The position numbers were made by a program, and so were the translations under genes. A stretch of DNA of 26,439 nt from a virus. Each line of letters opens with the position of its first letter. Position 1 is the first letter of the stretch. The notes below the pieces were generated by a model. The model ran no database searches. It worked only from the letters and a program-made list of their open reading frames with translations, and was not told where the DNA came from. Location of the stretch: IMG/VR virus record IMGVR_UViG_3300049825_000796, positions 1 through 26,439 of that record, one strand, 5' to 3'. Shown here piece after piece: positions 1 through 7,441 of this stretch.

Positions 1-2550
1 GCCCAACTCGCTGCCATAGACCTCAAGCCGGCAGAAGGCCCCGCCGCCGCCGCCGGTGCCGCCCAGCCGCGCCGCAGCCGCAGCAGCAGCGCCGCCGCCG
101 CCACCGCCGCCGCCCGCGCCAATCGCCTCCAGCGTCACCTTGGTGACATTGTTGGGAACCGTGAAACTGCCCGACGCGGTGAACACCGCCACGCCGCCGT
201 CGATCACATGGCTGCGCCAATTGCTCCCGTCCGTGTAGTAGATGCGCTCGGCCCCTGGATAGTCGGTCGAGGTGGCAACGCCATCCACCGTCTCGGCGGC
301 GTTGGGATCGAAGGCCACCGTGGCAGCGCCCACCGGGTTTGAATTCTTGGCGATGAACCAGAAGCCGTCACCGAAGCTGGAGGCCGCCGCCGCCGTCGAC
401 AGCGTGAACGAGCCGCCCGAGACATCGATCGTATAGCCCCGGTCCGCCGCCACCACGGTGTAGTTGGCGGTCTTGGCGGCGTAGCGCAGCGCCGGTTTGA
501 GCGTCACCACATTGGACGTTGGCCCCGAAATCGTCAGGCCTTCGCCCGCCAGCGTGTTGAATTGGAGATCGACACCCACCTTGGAGGAGAACAAGCCGGT
601 GCCGGTGCCCTGGTTGGAGGCGGTGTTGGCCTCGCCGCCGCCGGCGCCGGGCGGCAGCGACCAGGTGCCGTCGGCGCGCAGGAAGTTCGCCGTGCCGCCG
701 CCGGAGGCTGGCACCACGCCCTTGAGGGCCGAGGTGAAGGCATCGAGCAGGGTTGTCGCCTGCGTCCCGGTCAGTTCCTCGGGATCGCCAGCCCCCGCCG
801 TGATCCGGCCCAGGAGGCGCGCCGTCGCCGAGACGTCCTGCATCTTGGCGTAGCTCACGGTGTTGGCGGGAATGGTCAGCGCCAACGAGCCCGCCGAGGA
901 GGTGGCATCGCCGGTGTGGGCCGGGGCCTGGGCGGCCTGCAAGGTGCCGGTGGCTTGCGTGGTGAGATTGACCGAGGAGGCGGTGGCCAGCGTGCCCAAT
1001 CCGGACACATCGCCCGAGGCGATGGCGAGCAGCGCCTTCACCTGCGTGGGCGTCAGCGCCAGCGGCGTGGCGGCGGCCCCGGTGTTGTTGCCCTGAAGGG
1101 AGTTGGCGGCGAGGTTCGCCTGCTTGGCCAGCGTCACCGCGCCATTGGCGATAGTGCAGGCCCCGCCGGCGGCGGCGCAGGACACGTCGCCCGAGCCCAA
1201 GGCCGGAAGCCTGGCGGCGCCCAGCGTGCCGCTGGCAATGTTCGTGGCATTGGTGGTGTCGGTGGTGGCCGAGGTGGCAAGCCCGGTGATGGTGGAAGCC
1301 GCCTGGGTGCCGGTGTGGCTGGCGCGCGCCAGCACCGACACGTTGTCGATCGAGATGCCGGTGTCGGCGTTGAGCGTGCCGAGGCCAAGGTCGCCGCCCG
1401 TGGGCGCGCCCAACTGTAACCCCTGTTGAACGCTGCCGCGCAGGCCATCGGCGCCCGCCACGAGGGTATAGAAATCGATGGCCCCGGCTTCCGCGCCATC
1501 GGTGACCGTCAGCATGCGGCCCCGGACTTTGCCATAGACCGTGACGTTGGCGGCGCTGTCGTTGCCGCGATAGGAGATATCGCCCGCCGTCGCGCCGTTG
1601 GCCGGGCTTGCCGTGCCATTGCGGGCGAGGAGGGAGAGCCCGCCCGCCGGATTGACAAACTCGGTGAAGGAATTCTGGAATGTCTTGGTGCCGGTCACGG
1701 TTTCGCTGGCGGTCAGCGACACCTTGTCATTCAGCGCCGTCTGCGTCGCGGTCGAAACCGGCTTGGCCGTGTCCGCCGTGTTATCGACATTGGCCAGCCC
1801 CACGGCGGCCTTGTCCAGCGTTTGGAAGGTCTTGTCGCCGCGCCAATATTGCGCCGCCGTTCCCGCCGTGATCGTGGCTTCTTTGCCATTCAACGCCGTC
1901 TGCGTCGCGGTCGACACCGGCTTGGCCGTATCGGCGGTATTGTCGACGTTGGCCAGGCCCACGGCGGCCTTATCGAGGGCCTGGAAGGTCTTGTCGCCGC
2001 GCCAATATTGTGCGGACGTTCCCGCCGCGATCGTGGCTTCCTTGCCATTCAATGCCGTCTGCAAATCGGTCTGCGCCGAAATCGTGCCGGTGATGGCGCC
2101 CCAGGCCGCGCCGCCGCCTCCGCCGCCGGTGGTGGGATAGGGCACCCGGTAGGCCGCGCCATCCCACACCGCGATGTAGGTGGCGGCCGCCAGCTCGCCC
2201 GCCGCGAAATCGGCGCCGGTGCGGGTTTTGACCCCGGCCACGCCGGGCCCTTCATTGAGGGTCACCGCCCCGGTGTTGGCCGCCGTCGTGGTGAACAGAA
2301 TGGCCTGGCCGGCAACCCGCGCCGCGATCGCGGGCGAGGCCGTCGCGGTCCAGGCATTGGGGCCGCCCGCAAGCGTCAACAGCGCATTGGCGCGCGATCC
2401 CAGCGCCGCCAGCTCCTCGGCGCAACCGGAAAACCCCACCGCCGTGGAGGTGGAGCCGGTGACGAAATCGCAATTGTAATTGACCGCCGCACGGGCCGGC
2501 GCGGCAAGCAGCAGCGCGAGCAGCAGAAGCGGGCGCAGGTGACGGGCCAT
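1..2550 (-). CDS. Large tail-fibre-like protein with signal peptide (partial, runs off left edge)
   Basis: The frame from the ATG at 2550 is open to base 1 without a stop, giving 850 visible residues; the C-terminus is outside the window. An AGGAGG ribosome-binding site lies 5 nt before the ATG. Residues 1-21 form a Sec-type signal peptide: MARHLRP, a Leu/Ala core, then APARA before AVNYNC. The next part is Ala/Thr/Gly-rich. Two 53-residue tandem repeats containing QYWRGDKTFQ and VGLANVDNTADTAKPVSTAT follow at about residues 165-270; such repeats are typical of phage tail fibres. Many short beta-type segments come next. The visible end (about residues 800-850) is glycine-rich, with IGAGGGGGGGG and GGTGGGGGAF, as in Gly-rich fibre tips. 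I infer a virion fibre or adhesin that may contact the host. The signal peptide is odd for a protein that should assemble in the cytoplasm. It is the last visible gene of the late operon, 9 nt after the 141-aa gene. Confidence 0.75.
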   Translation of the reverse strand, partial: MARHLRPLLLLALLLAAPARAAVNYNCDFVTGSTSTAVGFSGCAEELAALGSRANALLTLAGGPNAWTATASPAIAARVAGQAILFTTTAANTGAVTLNEGPGVAGVKTRTGADFAAGELAAATYIAVWDGAAYRVPYPTTGGGGGGAAWGAITGTISAQTDLQTALNGKEATIAAGTSAQYWRGDKTFQALDKAAVGLANVDNTADTAKPVSTATQTALNGKEATITAGTAAQYWRGDKTFQTLDKAAVGLANVDNTADTAKPVSTATQTALNDKVSLTASETVTGTKTFQNSFTEFVNPAGGLSLLARNGTASPANGATAGDISYRGNDSAANVTVYGKVRGRMLTVTDGAEAGAIDFYTLVAGADGLRGSVQQGLQLGAPTGGDLGLGTLNADTGISIDNVSVLARASHTGTQAASTITGLATSATTDTTNATNIASGTLGAARLPALGSGDVSCAAAGGACTIANGAVTLAKQANLAANSLQGNNTGAAATPLALTPTQVKALLAIASGDVSGLGTLATASSVNLTTQATGTLQAAQAPAHTGDATSSAGSLALTIPANTVSYAKMQDVSATARLLGRITAGAGDPEELTGTQATTLLDAFTSALKGVVPASGGGTANFLRADGTWSLPPGAGGGEANTASNQGTGTGLFSSKVGVDLQFNTLAGEGLTISGPTSNVVTLKPALRYAAKTANYTVVAADRGYTIDVSGGSFTLSTAAAASSFGDGFWFIAKNSNPVGAATVAFDPNAAETVDGVATSTDYPGAERIYYTDGSNWRSHVIDGGVAVFTASGSFTVPNNVTKVTLEAIGAGGGGGGGGAAAAAAARLGGTGGGGGAFCRLEVYGSELG
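1739..2056 (-). repeat. Two tandem 159-bp repeats inside the fibre gene
   Basis: Two nearly identical units with a 159-bp period (1739-1897 and 1898-2056) each encode 53 residues. A further partial unit begins at 2057 and diverges quickly. The period is an exact multiple of three, so copy-number change would keep the frame. The encoded motif (RGDKTFQ, then AVGLANVDNT, then KPVSTATQTALN) is a widespread tail-fibre shaft repeat. Confidence 0.85.
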
Positions 2551-2559
2551 GGAAGCCTC

Positions 2560-2985
2560 CTATTGAAAACCGGGAATGATGCGGAACGACGCGCCGTTCA
2601 CCAGGCGCAACAGGTAGTCGACGTTGGGATTGACATCGTCCGCCGCCAGCGCCGCGCCATTGGGCTTGGTCACCGGCAGATAGGCGAGGCCGGTCCAGCG
2701 CAGCCGCCCCGGTCCGGTGTTGGCGTTGGCAAAACGCACCAGGCACAGCGCGGTGGCGGGATAGGAACTCGCCCCGGCGGGGAGAGGCGCGGTGTAGTCG
2801 TTGGTCCCCGCCGCGTCGCCCAGAATGTAGACGTTGGCGCTGCCGTTGGCCGCCGGCGCCGCGCCGTTGCGGATGCTGCCCGAGATCGCCCGCCGCTCCA
2901 GAACGGCGCCGATCTTGAGGCTGCTGGGATTGAGCGCGCCGATACGCGCGGCGATCGCGGCGCGGGCTTCGATGCGCGCCGTCAT
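2560..2985 (-). CDS. Hypothetical virion-associated protein, 141 aa
   Basis: I do not recognise the family. The ATG at 2985 overlaps the TGA of the upstream gene by 1 nt (TGATG), which fixes the start by coupling. The first 20 residues are Ala/Arg/Ile-rich and could be helical. The rest looks beta-rich, with alternating hydrophobic residues, Gly/Asn/Pro turns and a closing segment containing NVDYLLRLVNGASFRIIPGFQ-type strands. No signal peptide or membrane segment is visible. Its position between a baseplate-like protein and a large fibre suggests a tail or fibre-attachment role, but this rests on context only. The fibre gene starts 9 nt beyond its stop. Confidence 0.65.
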   Translation of the reverse strand: MTARIEARAAIAARIGALNPSSLKIGAVLERRAISGSIRNGAAPAANGSANVYILGDAAGTNDYTAPLPAGASSYPATALCLVRFANANTGPGRLRWTGLAYLPVTKPNGAALAADDVNPNVDYLLRLVNGASFRIIPGFQ

Positions 2986-3362
2986 CACCCGGGCTCCACG
3001 GTGAATTCGAACACGCCCTCGGCATCCGGCTCGTCGCGTCCGTCCTTCCAGACGGTCAGCCACACGCTCACGGTTTCGGCGTTGACCGAGGTCAACGGCA
3101 GCAGTTGCATCTGCGCCGCCGATAGCGAGATCGCCAGGGTGCCCGCCGTGGGCGCGCCAACCACCGTCAAACCGGTGCCCGGCGAACTCGCCAGCTCGAA
3201 ACTGCCGCCCGCGTAGGTGACCGTCGCCGAGAGGTCGCGGGCCTGCAACGAATAGGGCCCGATATCCTGTTCCGTGATGGGATCGAGAAGCCGCAGCGGA
3301 ATGACGATATACTGCCCGCGCCCGGTGCGCTTGCGCAGCGTCCACAGATCTTCGCAGGCCAT
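2985..3362 (-). CDS. Small beta-rich protein, possibly BppU-N-like baseplate/fibre adaptor, 125 aa
   Basis: The ATG at 3362 lies 4 nt after the TAG of the upstream gene. The protein reads as an immunoglobulin-like beta sandwich: RGQYIVIPLRLLDP, a strand with LSATVTYAGG, GTLAISLSAAQMQLLP, then SVWLTVWKDG and a closing EFTVEPG. This order (linear input, 'allowed values', a Ser/Ala-Gln-Met turn, final strand) resembles the N-terminal domain of phage upper-baseplate proteins (BppU family) and similar small proteins next to tail fibres. That link is a pattern judgement, not a demonstrated homology. It is followed by the 141-aa gene with a TGATG overlap. Confidence 0.65.
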   Translation of the reverse strand: MACEDLWTLRKRTGRGQYIVIPLRLLDPITEQDIGPYSLQARDLSATVTYAGGSFELASSPGTGLTVVGAPTAGTLAISLSAAQMQLLPLTSVNAETVSVWLTVWKDGRDEPDAEGVFEFTVEPG

Positions 3363-3366
3363 GCCG

Positions 3367-3624
3367 CTACCTCATCTCGCCGCGGCGCAAGCTGCCGCCG
3401 TCGATCTTGTCTTCGATGCGGGTCAACTGCACCCGCACCAGGTCGAAGCCAACTTCGATGCGGGTGACGCGATTGCTCAAATCGAGCAGCGAGGGCTGAT
3501 CCTTTTCCAGCTGCCCGACGCGATGCTGGATATCGGAGGCCCACCACGAGCCGCCGGCCGTTTGCACCATAAGCGCCAGCAGGAACGGCCACAGCCGGAT
3601 CACGTCTTCGACGGTGCGCGGCAT
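3367..3624 (-). CDS. Small membrane protein with coiled coil (XhlA- or i-spanin-like candidate), 85 aa
   Basis: The start chosen is the ATG at 3624, one base after the holin stop (TGAcATG); a longer frame upstream only re-reads the holin gene. Residues about 8-28 (RLWPFLLALMVQTAGG...) form one membrane segment. Residues about 30-80 are a charged heptad-like coiled coil (HRVGQLEKDQ, LSNRVTRIEVGF, VQLTRIEDKID), ending in a basic tail. This topology fits small lysis-cassette proteins: XhlA-type membrane proteins, or a short inner-membrane spanin whose coiled coil crosses the periplasm. It is shorter than classical Rz proteins and no lipoprotein partner was found in another frame. A lysis role is inferred from position. 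Confidence 0.6.
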   Translation of the reverse strand: MPRTVEDVIRLWPFLLALMVQTAGGSWWASDIQHRVGQLEKDQPSLLDLSNRVTRIEVGFDLVRVQLTRIEDKIDGGSLRRGEMR

Positions 3625-3625
3625 G

Positions 3626-4042
3626 TCACTTCCCCCATACCGTCTTGGCGATTTTCTCGAGCGAGCGCCCGCCGACATAGCCGCCGACGCACAGCGAGGT
3701 GAGGCTGAAGAAATATTGCAAGCCGGCCTCGCCGAAACGCACCTGCGGGAGAACGCCCCACTGCACGAAGAAGGCGTAGGGAAACACCACGAACCAGCAC
3801 GAGAAGAACGCGGTCAGCGCCACGACGGGCCGCCAGTTGCGCTGCAACCAGCTTTCGCCTTGCGCCTCCGCCAGGATGACCTTGGCGGCTTCGGCTTCGA
3901 TCTGCGTGGCGTTGGCCATCAAGGCCGCCTCGAGATCGGCCTGGATGCGGGCCCGGTCGGTCTTGGCGCCGATATATTTTTCGACCACCGCCGTGACGGG
4001 CCCCAGTAGTGAGCCGAGCAGCAGTTTGACGATGGGGTTCAC
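3626..4042 (-). CDS. 3TM holin of the GTA-holin type, 138 aa
   Basis: The start is the GTG at 4042, overlapping the upstream stop by 4 nt (GTGA); no ATG fits the conserved N-terminus. The N-terminal segment (VKLLLGSLLGPVTAVVEKYI) is hydrophobic. A charged helix rich in Ala/Glu follows, then the family-like block EAQGESWLQRNWRP leading into a long membrane segment (VVALTAFFSCWFVVFPYAFF), and a third hydrophobic stretch near YFFSLTSLCVGGYVGGRS. The acidic helix, the 'WRP' before the second TM and the overall length match the 3TM holin family first described for gene-transfer-agent release. It would form inner-membrane holes that trigger lysis. It lies inside a four-gene lysis cassette. Confidence 0.75.
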   Translation of the reverse strand: MNPIVKLLLGSLLGPVTAVVEKYIGAKTDRARIQADLEAALMANATQIEAEAAKVILAEAQGESWLQRNWRPVVALTAFFSCWFVVFPYAFFVQWGVLPQVRFGEAGLQYFFSLTSLCVGGYVGGRSLEKIAKTVWGK

Positions 4043-4314
4043 TTGGACACCCCCACCGGGCCGGTGGTGCGGTAGCGCAGCCACATGAAGATGACGGTCA
4101 GCGCCAGGATGACGCCCGGCACCGCCTTGGCCGATACATATTGGGTCCAGTCGAGGTCCTTCAGATAGGCCGAGAGTTCGGCCAGGAACGGCAGGCCGCC
4201 CGCCCACGCCGAGGTCAACGCGCCGAAGGTTTGGGTGCGCCAGCCTTTGAACCAGGGGCCGAAGGCGACAACGAGCGACACCGCGACGAGAGCGAAGAGG
4301 ATCAGAGCCAGCAT
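4039..4314 (-). CDS. Two-TM lysis-cassette membrane protein (holin/antiholin candidate), 91 aa
   Basis: The ATG at 4314 follows the endolysin stop after one base (TAAcATG). Residues 1-20 (MLALILFALVAVSLVVAFGP) and about 64-82 (VPGVILALTVIFMWL) are membrane segments separated by an amphipathic region containing WRTQTFGALTSAW and YLKDLDWTQYV. The C-terminus, LRYRTTGPVG, resembles the end of small phage membrane proteins often found beside endolysins (LRxxTTxPVG). It may act as a second holin, an antiholin or a lysis regulator; the sequence does not say which. The next gene starts within its stop codon (GTGA). Confidence 0.65.
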   Translation of the reverse strand: MLALILFALVAVSLVVAFGPWFKGWRTQTFGALTSAWAGGLPFLAELSAYLKDLDWTQYVSAKAVPGVILALTVIFMWLRYRTTGPVGVSK

Positions 4315-4315
4315 G

Positions 4316-5077
4316 TTATTTTCTCCAGGAGCGATAGATGAGGAAGGCGCCGCCGCAGATCAGCGCCGCCGCCCCGGCGACGAGCCACGGATGGCCGCTG
4401 AAAGCGCTGAACGCCGCCGCCAGCGCGCCGCCCCCCGCCACCGCCACGCCCACCGGCCCCGCCGCCGTTTTGGCGGGCGGCGCTGCGGGCGACGGCGGCT
4501 TTGGGGCTTGGGGCGCAACGGGCTCGGGCGTGGGCGCGGGCTGGCGGGCCTTCCCCGCCACCAGCGCCGAGGTAATGGCGCCCAAGAACTTGGAATAAAT
4601 CTTGGCGATCTCCCTCGCCTTGTCGGTGCCGTTGATGATCTTGCGCGCGCCGATGGGATCGTCCGCCGTGGCGTTGAAATAGTGCTTGAGGGCGCGTGTG
4701 GTGAACATGCCCTTGAGCATGCCGTCGAACAGCGGCACCAGGCAGGCCGGCCACTCCATGAGTTGCCCCGGCGCGGTCGCGCCGAACTTCCGGTGGTTCC
4801 CCTCCCATGTGGTTTGCACCAGGCCCTCGCCGACCCACGGGTAGTATTTCTTGGAGCGCAGATATTTTTCGCCGCCCCTTTCCCGGATCGGCTGCATCGT
4901 CTTGGCGGTTTCCCAGAACACCGTCGCCAGCATGTAGGCGAGGAAGCGCGGATCGGCGAGTTGGCGGCGCTCCCATTCGTCGAGAATGCGGCTCATGCCG
5001 TCGACCTGCAGGCGCGAAAGCGCGCCGCCGAACAGGTTTTTACGCACGGCGGCGAAAAAGGCTTTCCGTTCGATCAT
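4316..5077 (-). CDS. Endolysin, GH19-like, with C-terminal hydrophobic hairpin, 253 aa
   Basis: Peptidoglycan-degrading lysis enzyme. The ATG at 5077 is preceded by GGAGG about 7 nt upstream, placed over the tailspike stop. The N-terminal domain (about 1-170) carries the pattern of GH19-like phage endolysins: SRLQVDGMSRILDEW, LAYMLATVFWETAKTMQPI (E56 is the likely catalytic acid), GEGLVQTTWEGN, and GARKIINGTDKA near the end. A Pro/Ala-rich linker (about 172-203) follows. The last 50 residues form two hydrophobic segments (VGVAVAGGGALAAAF and WLVAGAAALICGGAFLIY) and a basic end, RSWRK. There is no N-terminal signal or SAR segment. The C-terminal hairpin suggests membrane tethering before holin triggering (inference). 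Confidence 0.8.
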   Translation of the reverse strand: MIERKAFFAAVRKNLFGGALSRLQVDGMSRILDEWERRQLADPRFLAYMLATVFWETAKTMQPIRERGGEKYLRSKKYYPWVGEGLVQTTWEGNHRKFGATAPGQLMEWPACLVPLFDGMLKGMFTTRALKHYFNATADDPIGARKIINGTDKAREIAKIYSKFLGAITSALVAGKARQPAPTPEPVAPQAPKPPSPAAPPAKTAAGPVGVAVAGGGALAAAFSAFSGHPWLVAGAAALICGGAFLIYRSWRK

Positions 5078-5080
5078 CTT

Positions 5081-7360
5081 CTAACCTCCGCCATCGTCCG
5101 GGTAGACGAACCACGAGCGGTTCGCACCCACCGGCACGCTGGTGTTTTTCCACTTGATCGAGCAGCCCGTGGGCAGGCGGATTTCGAGCGGGCCCTCGCC
5201 ATGCCAGTTGTCGCCGAAGCGGGTGGCGGTGCCGCCCGAGACGAAATCGGCGGGCCCGCGGAACTTGATGTCGTTGACGCCCAGAATGGCGGCGGGCACG
5301 AAGGGCTGCGCCGCGCCCCAGCCGCCGGCCGCCGTGTAGCGATACCAGACGATCGGGTTCTGGTCGGTGGCCACATAGGCGAAGCCGTCCGACGGCGTCG
5401 CCGGCCGGGCCGCCAGCGTGCCGGTGCCGGGCCCCGCCAGCTTCAGCACCATGATTTGATCCTGGCCGCTCAGATTGTTGTACCAGGTGTCGTCCACCAG
5501 GGCTGGCTGCGTCGTGGTGACCGGCGTCACCACCAGCCTGCCGGTCCAGTCCTCGGCGGGGGTCAGGATGCGCGTGCCCTGCGCGCCCCAGCTGCCGTCG
5601 GTCGCCGTGGGGTTCTTGATCCGGCTCTGCGAAATCGTCGCCATGTAGGGCCGATTGATAATGTTGCCGACTATCTTGCCGCCCCCGCTTCCATTGGTAA
5701 TGTCTATCGCCCAATCGAGATCGACGAACGAGCAGGCCTCAAAAATGTTGTAATTGAACGCATCGGATCGGTTGCGAACTCCGAGTTCGCACACCGAAAT
5801 GTTGCAAGCGACGAATTTGTTGGCGTTAATCCGGCCCTCGGTGAAGTCTATCGACACGGCGTTATTGCCGCCAGTACAATTCACGAACATGCACTCGTTG
5901 GTGTGTGAAATTTCCCAGCCGCGCCCATACCAGTTGCCGCCCGACGAGGCGCCGCGCGCGGAACAGCGCTGCACCAGGCAGACAGTGAACCCATGGATCG
6001 ATATTCCCGCCGCATCGGCGGACTGAAGATTGTTTTGCGCGAATATATCTTGCAGAGTTAAGCTGTTCCAATAGACCCCGGAACTCCCCGGTGCCACCTC
6101 ACCCACCTCGCCAAATTGTAGCAGCCTGCCACCTGATAGTTGGTCAGGTTTGCCGATGATCCAAAATCCTCCGATAATGCCGCTGCCAGTCGGGCGCTGA
6201 CTGTTGGCCAGTGGCCCGGTGAGGTTGGTCCACTGCATGTTCGGCGAAGGCAGGTTGTCGGCAAAACGAAAGATGACCGTTGGCTTCCCCGCGCCTAGGA
6301 ACGACGGCAGGGCCCCGGCTTGAGGACCCAGATCGACGATTGTCTGCGAATTGAAGTAATAGGTGCCGTTGGGCCAGAAGCCGTTGCAGTTCAATTCCAG
6401 GCACGATTGAATGTGATCGGTAAAAATCGCAGAGTTGTCAAAACTGGGTCCGCCTTCCTTGAGGCCGCAGCGCTTGGCGTCGAGAATGCCGATCGGCTCG
6501 TTGGCGACCAGCGCCACGGTGCCGCCGTTCATCACCAGGTGGTGGCGCTTCACCGTGCCGGGAACCGCGTTGAGGCGGGTATAGCGGCCCTCGCCGCCGT
6601 CGCCCCGGGTGTAATAGCCCAGAATGCGCACCGCGCCGCAGGTGGCGGGAATATAGGCCGCCTGCGCCGTGGCGAAGGTGTCGAACACCATTTCGGTGTT
6701 GGCCGCCGGCAAGGCGTAGATATAGGGGTCCGACCACGTTCCCGCCGCGCCTTGGCGGATATAGTAGACCGGCGGGGTTTGATCGGTGGCCAGATATTTA
6801 AAGCCCTCCGCCTGGGCGTCATAGGCGGCACGCCCCGCCAGGGTGCCGCGCGCGTCGATGTCGTTGCCCACCACGCTCAGCAGCAGCGACAGGCGGCCGT
6901 CGAGGGCGAGATCGACGGCGGCGAGCGCGGCCTCGGCGCCAAGCGCGCGCAACCGCTCCGTCACCACGCTTTGCGCGACGTCGTTATTAGTGGCCGCAAG
7001 ATCGCCGATCTGCCGGGCCTGGTCGTCGAAGGCCCGGTCGAGCGCCACATTGTCGTAGCCGTGCAACTGCTTGAAGTCGGTTTCCTGGCGCGGCGGCGTG
7101 CGGCGCTTGACATCAAGGGTGCCGGCCGCCAGCGGCGGATCGGCTGACACCATGAGCCGGGCCTGCCCGGTTTCGGCCGCCCCCGACACGGTGAAGCCCG
7201 AGAACGGCGTCAGCGGCTGCGGCACGGCCCCCGGCGTGTTCGCCAGCCAGCTGGCCTCCAGATCGTCGATGTGACGGAACGACAGCCCGGCCAGCACGAA
7301 ATCCGTGGCCGTTCCGTCGGTCGGATAGCTGCGGGCGTTGTCGGCGGCATCGGCCAGCAT
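5081..7360 (-). CDS. Tailspike/tail fibre: T7-fibre-like N-terminus plus beta-helix, 759 aa
   Basis: Receptor-binding protein. The N-terminal 120 residues resemble the virion-attachment domain of T7-like fibres: TDFVLAGLSFRHIDDLEASW, a beta strand ending RRTPPRQETDF, then the helix VALDRAFDDQARQIGDL. A helical stretch to about residue 170 is followed by a module ending YLATDQTPPVYYIRQ-like and TWSDPYIY (172-215). The centre (about 300-610) has the Asn/Gly/Ile-rich repeated turns of a right-handed beta-helix (GSGIIGGFWIIG, FVNCTGGNNAVSIDF, KIVGNIINRPY), as in depolymerase tailspikes; no active site can be assigned. A second copy of the flanking module (about 642-687, YVATDQNPIVWYRY) precedes the C-terminus. 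The beta-helix DNA (about 5640-6460) is visibly less GC-rich than its surroundings. No strong ribosome-binding site precedes the ATG at 7360. Confidence 0.85.
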   Translation of the reverse strand: MLADAADNARSYPTDGTATDFVLAGLSFRHIDDLEASWLANTPGAVPQPLTPFSGFTVSGAAETGQARLMVSADPPLAAGTLDVKRRTPPRQETDFKQLHGYDNVALDRAFDDQARQIGDLAATNNDVAQSVVTERLRALGAEAALAAVDLALDGRLSLLLSVVGNDIDARGTLAGRAAYDAQAEGFKYLATDQTPPVYYIRQGAAGTWSDPYIYALPAANTEMVFDTFATAQAAYIPATCGAVRILGYYTRGDGGEGRYTRLNAVPGTVKRHHLVMNGGTVALVANEPIGILDAKRCGLKEGGPSFDNSAIFTDHIQSCLELNCNGFWPNGTYYFNSQTIVDLGPQAGALPSFLGAGKPTVIFRFADNLPSPNMQWTNLTGPLANSQRPTGSGIIGGFWIIGKPDQLSGGRLLQFGEVGEVAPGSSGVYWNSLTLQDIFAQNNLQSADAAGISIHGFTVCLVQRCSARGASSGGNWYGRGWEISHTNECMFVNCTGGNNAVSIDFTEGRINANKFVACNISVCELGVRNRSDAFNYNIFEACSFVDLDWAIDITNGSGGGKIVGNIINRPYMATISQSRIKNPTATDGSWGAQGTRILTPAEDWTGRLVVTPVTTTQPALVDDTWYNNLSGQDQIMVLKLAGPGTGTLAARPATPSDGFAYVATDQNPIVWYRYTAAGGWGAAQPFVPAAILGVNDIKFRGPADFVSGGTATRFGDNWHGEGPLEIRLPTGCSIKWKNTSVPVGANRSWFVYPDDGGG

Positions 7361-7365
7361 GGAGA

Positions 7366-7389
7366 GGCGGCACCCTTGAGGTGCCCGCC
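7366..7389 (-). other. Hairpin in the tailspike leader
   Basis: An imperfect inverted repeat (GGCGGgCACC / GGTGCCGCC in transcript sense, one bulged base) ends just before the tailspike ATG at 7360. It could cover the start region, where no clear Shine-Dalgarno is seen, and so modulate translation. This is a structural observation only. Confidence 0.4.
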
Positions 7390-7424
7390 GCCAACGTGTT
7401 CGCCGGAAGCCGGACTAGGCGACG

Positions 7425-7441
7425 GCAAGCCGATTTGTCAA
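7425..7441 (-). promoter_or_regulatory. Late-promoter-like 17-bp repeat, copy C (tailspike/lysis module)
   Basis: Exact copy of TTGACAAATCGGCTTGC read on the coding strand, 64 nt before the tailspike ATG. It has the TTGACA core but no -10 hexamer at 16-18 nt. Downstream of the 17 bp it diverges from copies A and B. The TGA stop of the upstream 909-aa gene lies inside TTGACA. It would provide fresh transcription of tailspike, lysis and distal fibre genes. Confidence 0.65.

Noticed and set aside
1650-1664. Plus-strand TTGACAAACTCGG resembling the 17-bp repeat
   Set aside because: It lies antisense inside the fibre gene, deviates after nine bases and has no gene to serve.
3167-3592. Embedded outer-membrane spanin in another frame of the lysis cassette
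   Set aside because: The alternative frame lacks a signal peptide and lipobox.
1-7360. Diversity-generating retroelement around the fibre genes
   Set aside because: No template/variable repeat pair and no reverse transcriptase in the window; the only fibre repeat is the 159-bp shaft tandem.
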